Of a DNA stretch of 60,913 nucleotides, positions 60,733-60,913 are shown piece after piece. Both the position numbers and the translations under genes were made by a program. The notes beneath the pieces were generated by a model that was not told the DNA's origin, made no database searches, and saw only the letters and a list, made by a program, of their open reading frames with translations. Numbering within the stretch: position 1 is the first letter of the stretch; each line of letters starts with the position of its first letter. The stretch lies in NCBI RefSeq assembly GCF_000482785.1, contig NZ_AXWS01000002.1, positions 1 to 60,913 on the forward strand, given 5' to 3'. The DNA is from Derxia gummosa DSM 723 (lineage in GTDB: Bacteria > Pseudomonadota > Gammaproteobacteria > Burkholderiales > Burkholderiaceae_E).

Positions 60733-60831
60733 ATCGATCTTTGATCGATGGCTCGAAATCATCAAGTGCTCACAGAAGAGTAAGGTTAATAACCTGAAAT
60801 TCCGTTGAGTCGCGACCTTACGAAAGTAAGG
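60733..60831 (+). promoter_or_regulatory. Hairpins in the pre-16S leader
   Basis: ATCGATC (60733-60739) pairs with GATCGAT (60743-60749). CCTTAC (60816-60821) pairs with GTAAGG (60826-60831) around a GAAA tetraloop. These are conserved-looking leader folds before the 16S 5' end, probably for processing and assembly of the pre-rRNA. Confidence 0.55.
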
Positions 60832-60846
60832 GTAAATACAGAGATT

Positions 60847-60913
60847 GAACTGAAGAGTTTGATCCTGGCTCAGATTGAACGCTGGCGGCATGCCTTACAC
60901 ATGCAAGTCGAAC
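60847..60913 (+). rRNA. rrs: 16S ribosomal RNA (5' end only)
   Basis: The small-subunit rRNA begins near 60847 (GAACTGAAGAG), aligned on the universal AGAGTTTGATCCTGGCTCAG, and runs off the window after 67 bases. The sequence CTGGCGGCATGCCTTACACATG is typical of Betaproteobacteria. The exact mature 5' end is set by comparison with known 16S starts. Confidence 0.97.

Overview
The window reads as one uninterrupted piece of chromosome from a high-GC betaproteobacterium, most likely of the order Burkholderiales. The supports are the 5' end of the 16S rRNA at the right edge (60847 onward), the fused str/S10/spc/alpha ribosomal super-cluster, the pilMNOPQ-aroK-aroB-gltBD order, and ResB/CcsB (system II) cytochrome c maturation. 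No phage, plasmid, CRISPR array or intact insertion sequence is visible, and no tRNA gene was recognised.

Layout. (1) 1-15801: tuf, then the S10 operon (rpsJ to rpsQ), spc operon (rplN to rpmJ, including secY and infA) and alpha operon (rpsM to rplQ), closed by a clear intrinsic terminator at 15829-15853. Two longer leaders inside this block, before rplC and before rplN, each carry a sigma70-like promoter together with a hairpin and T-run. (2) 15910-28000: single genes and short operons: dsbD, a FadD-type acyl-CoA ligase, OmpW, an AraC-type regulator, a chalcone-isomerase-like secreted protein, a nitronate monooxygenase preceded by a hexanucleotide tandem repeat, CorA, hemB, the engB GTPase and a dihaem cytochrome c4. 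(3) 28091-33823: resB-ccsB and msrP-msrQ. (4) 33952-37892: the least ordinary part. A Roadblock/LC7 protein and a leaderless PhnD-like binding protein lie on the plus strand. They converge on a tightly overlapping minus-strand operon of four genes: an unrecognised 164-residue protein, a pseudo-receiver plus winged-helix protein, an MglA/CvnD-type small GTPase, and a winged-helix plus Roadblock protein. (5) 38052-41235: an MFS transporter, lysA and the lipoprotein lptM on the minus strand, and cyaY on the plus strand. (6) 41245-53160: mrcA (PBP1A) divergent from pilMNOPQ, then a 780-residue Ig-like lipoprotein wedged before aroK and aroB. (7) 53167-60366: a catalytically degenerate REP-associated transposase-like gene, then gltB and gltD. 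(8) 60367-60913: a ribosomal RNA promoter region, boxA-containing leader and the start of 16S rRNA.

How the genes work together. Most of the window is core growth machinery (translation, protein export, transcription alpha subunit, glutamate synthesis, aromatic amino acid and lysine synthesis, haem synthesis). Several neighbours form an envelope redox theme: dsbD, cytochrome c4, ResB/CcsB and the MsrPQ methionine sulfoxide repair pair all act on periplasmic thiols, haem or oxidised methionine. PilMNOPQ builds the type IV pilus alignment complex and secretin next to the cell-wall synthase mrcA. The GTPase/Roadblock cluster resembles in logic the MglA-MglB polarity switch and the streptomycete conservons, but with a different set of partners, and is the best candidate here for an undescribed signalling system. 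A second unexpected signal is a dispersed 14-base near-palindrome (TGCAAGCGATTGCA) found three times exactly, plus near-copies, between about 20.8 and 46.5 kb, mostly inside coding sequence.
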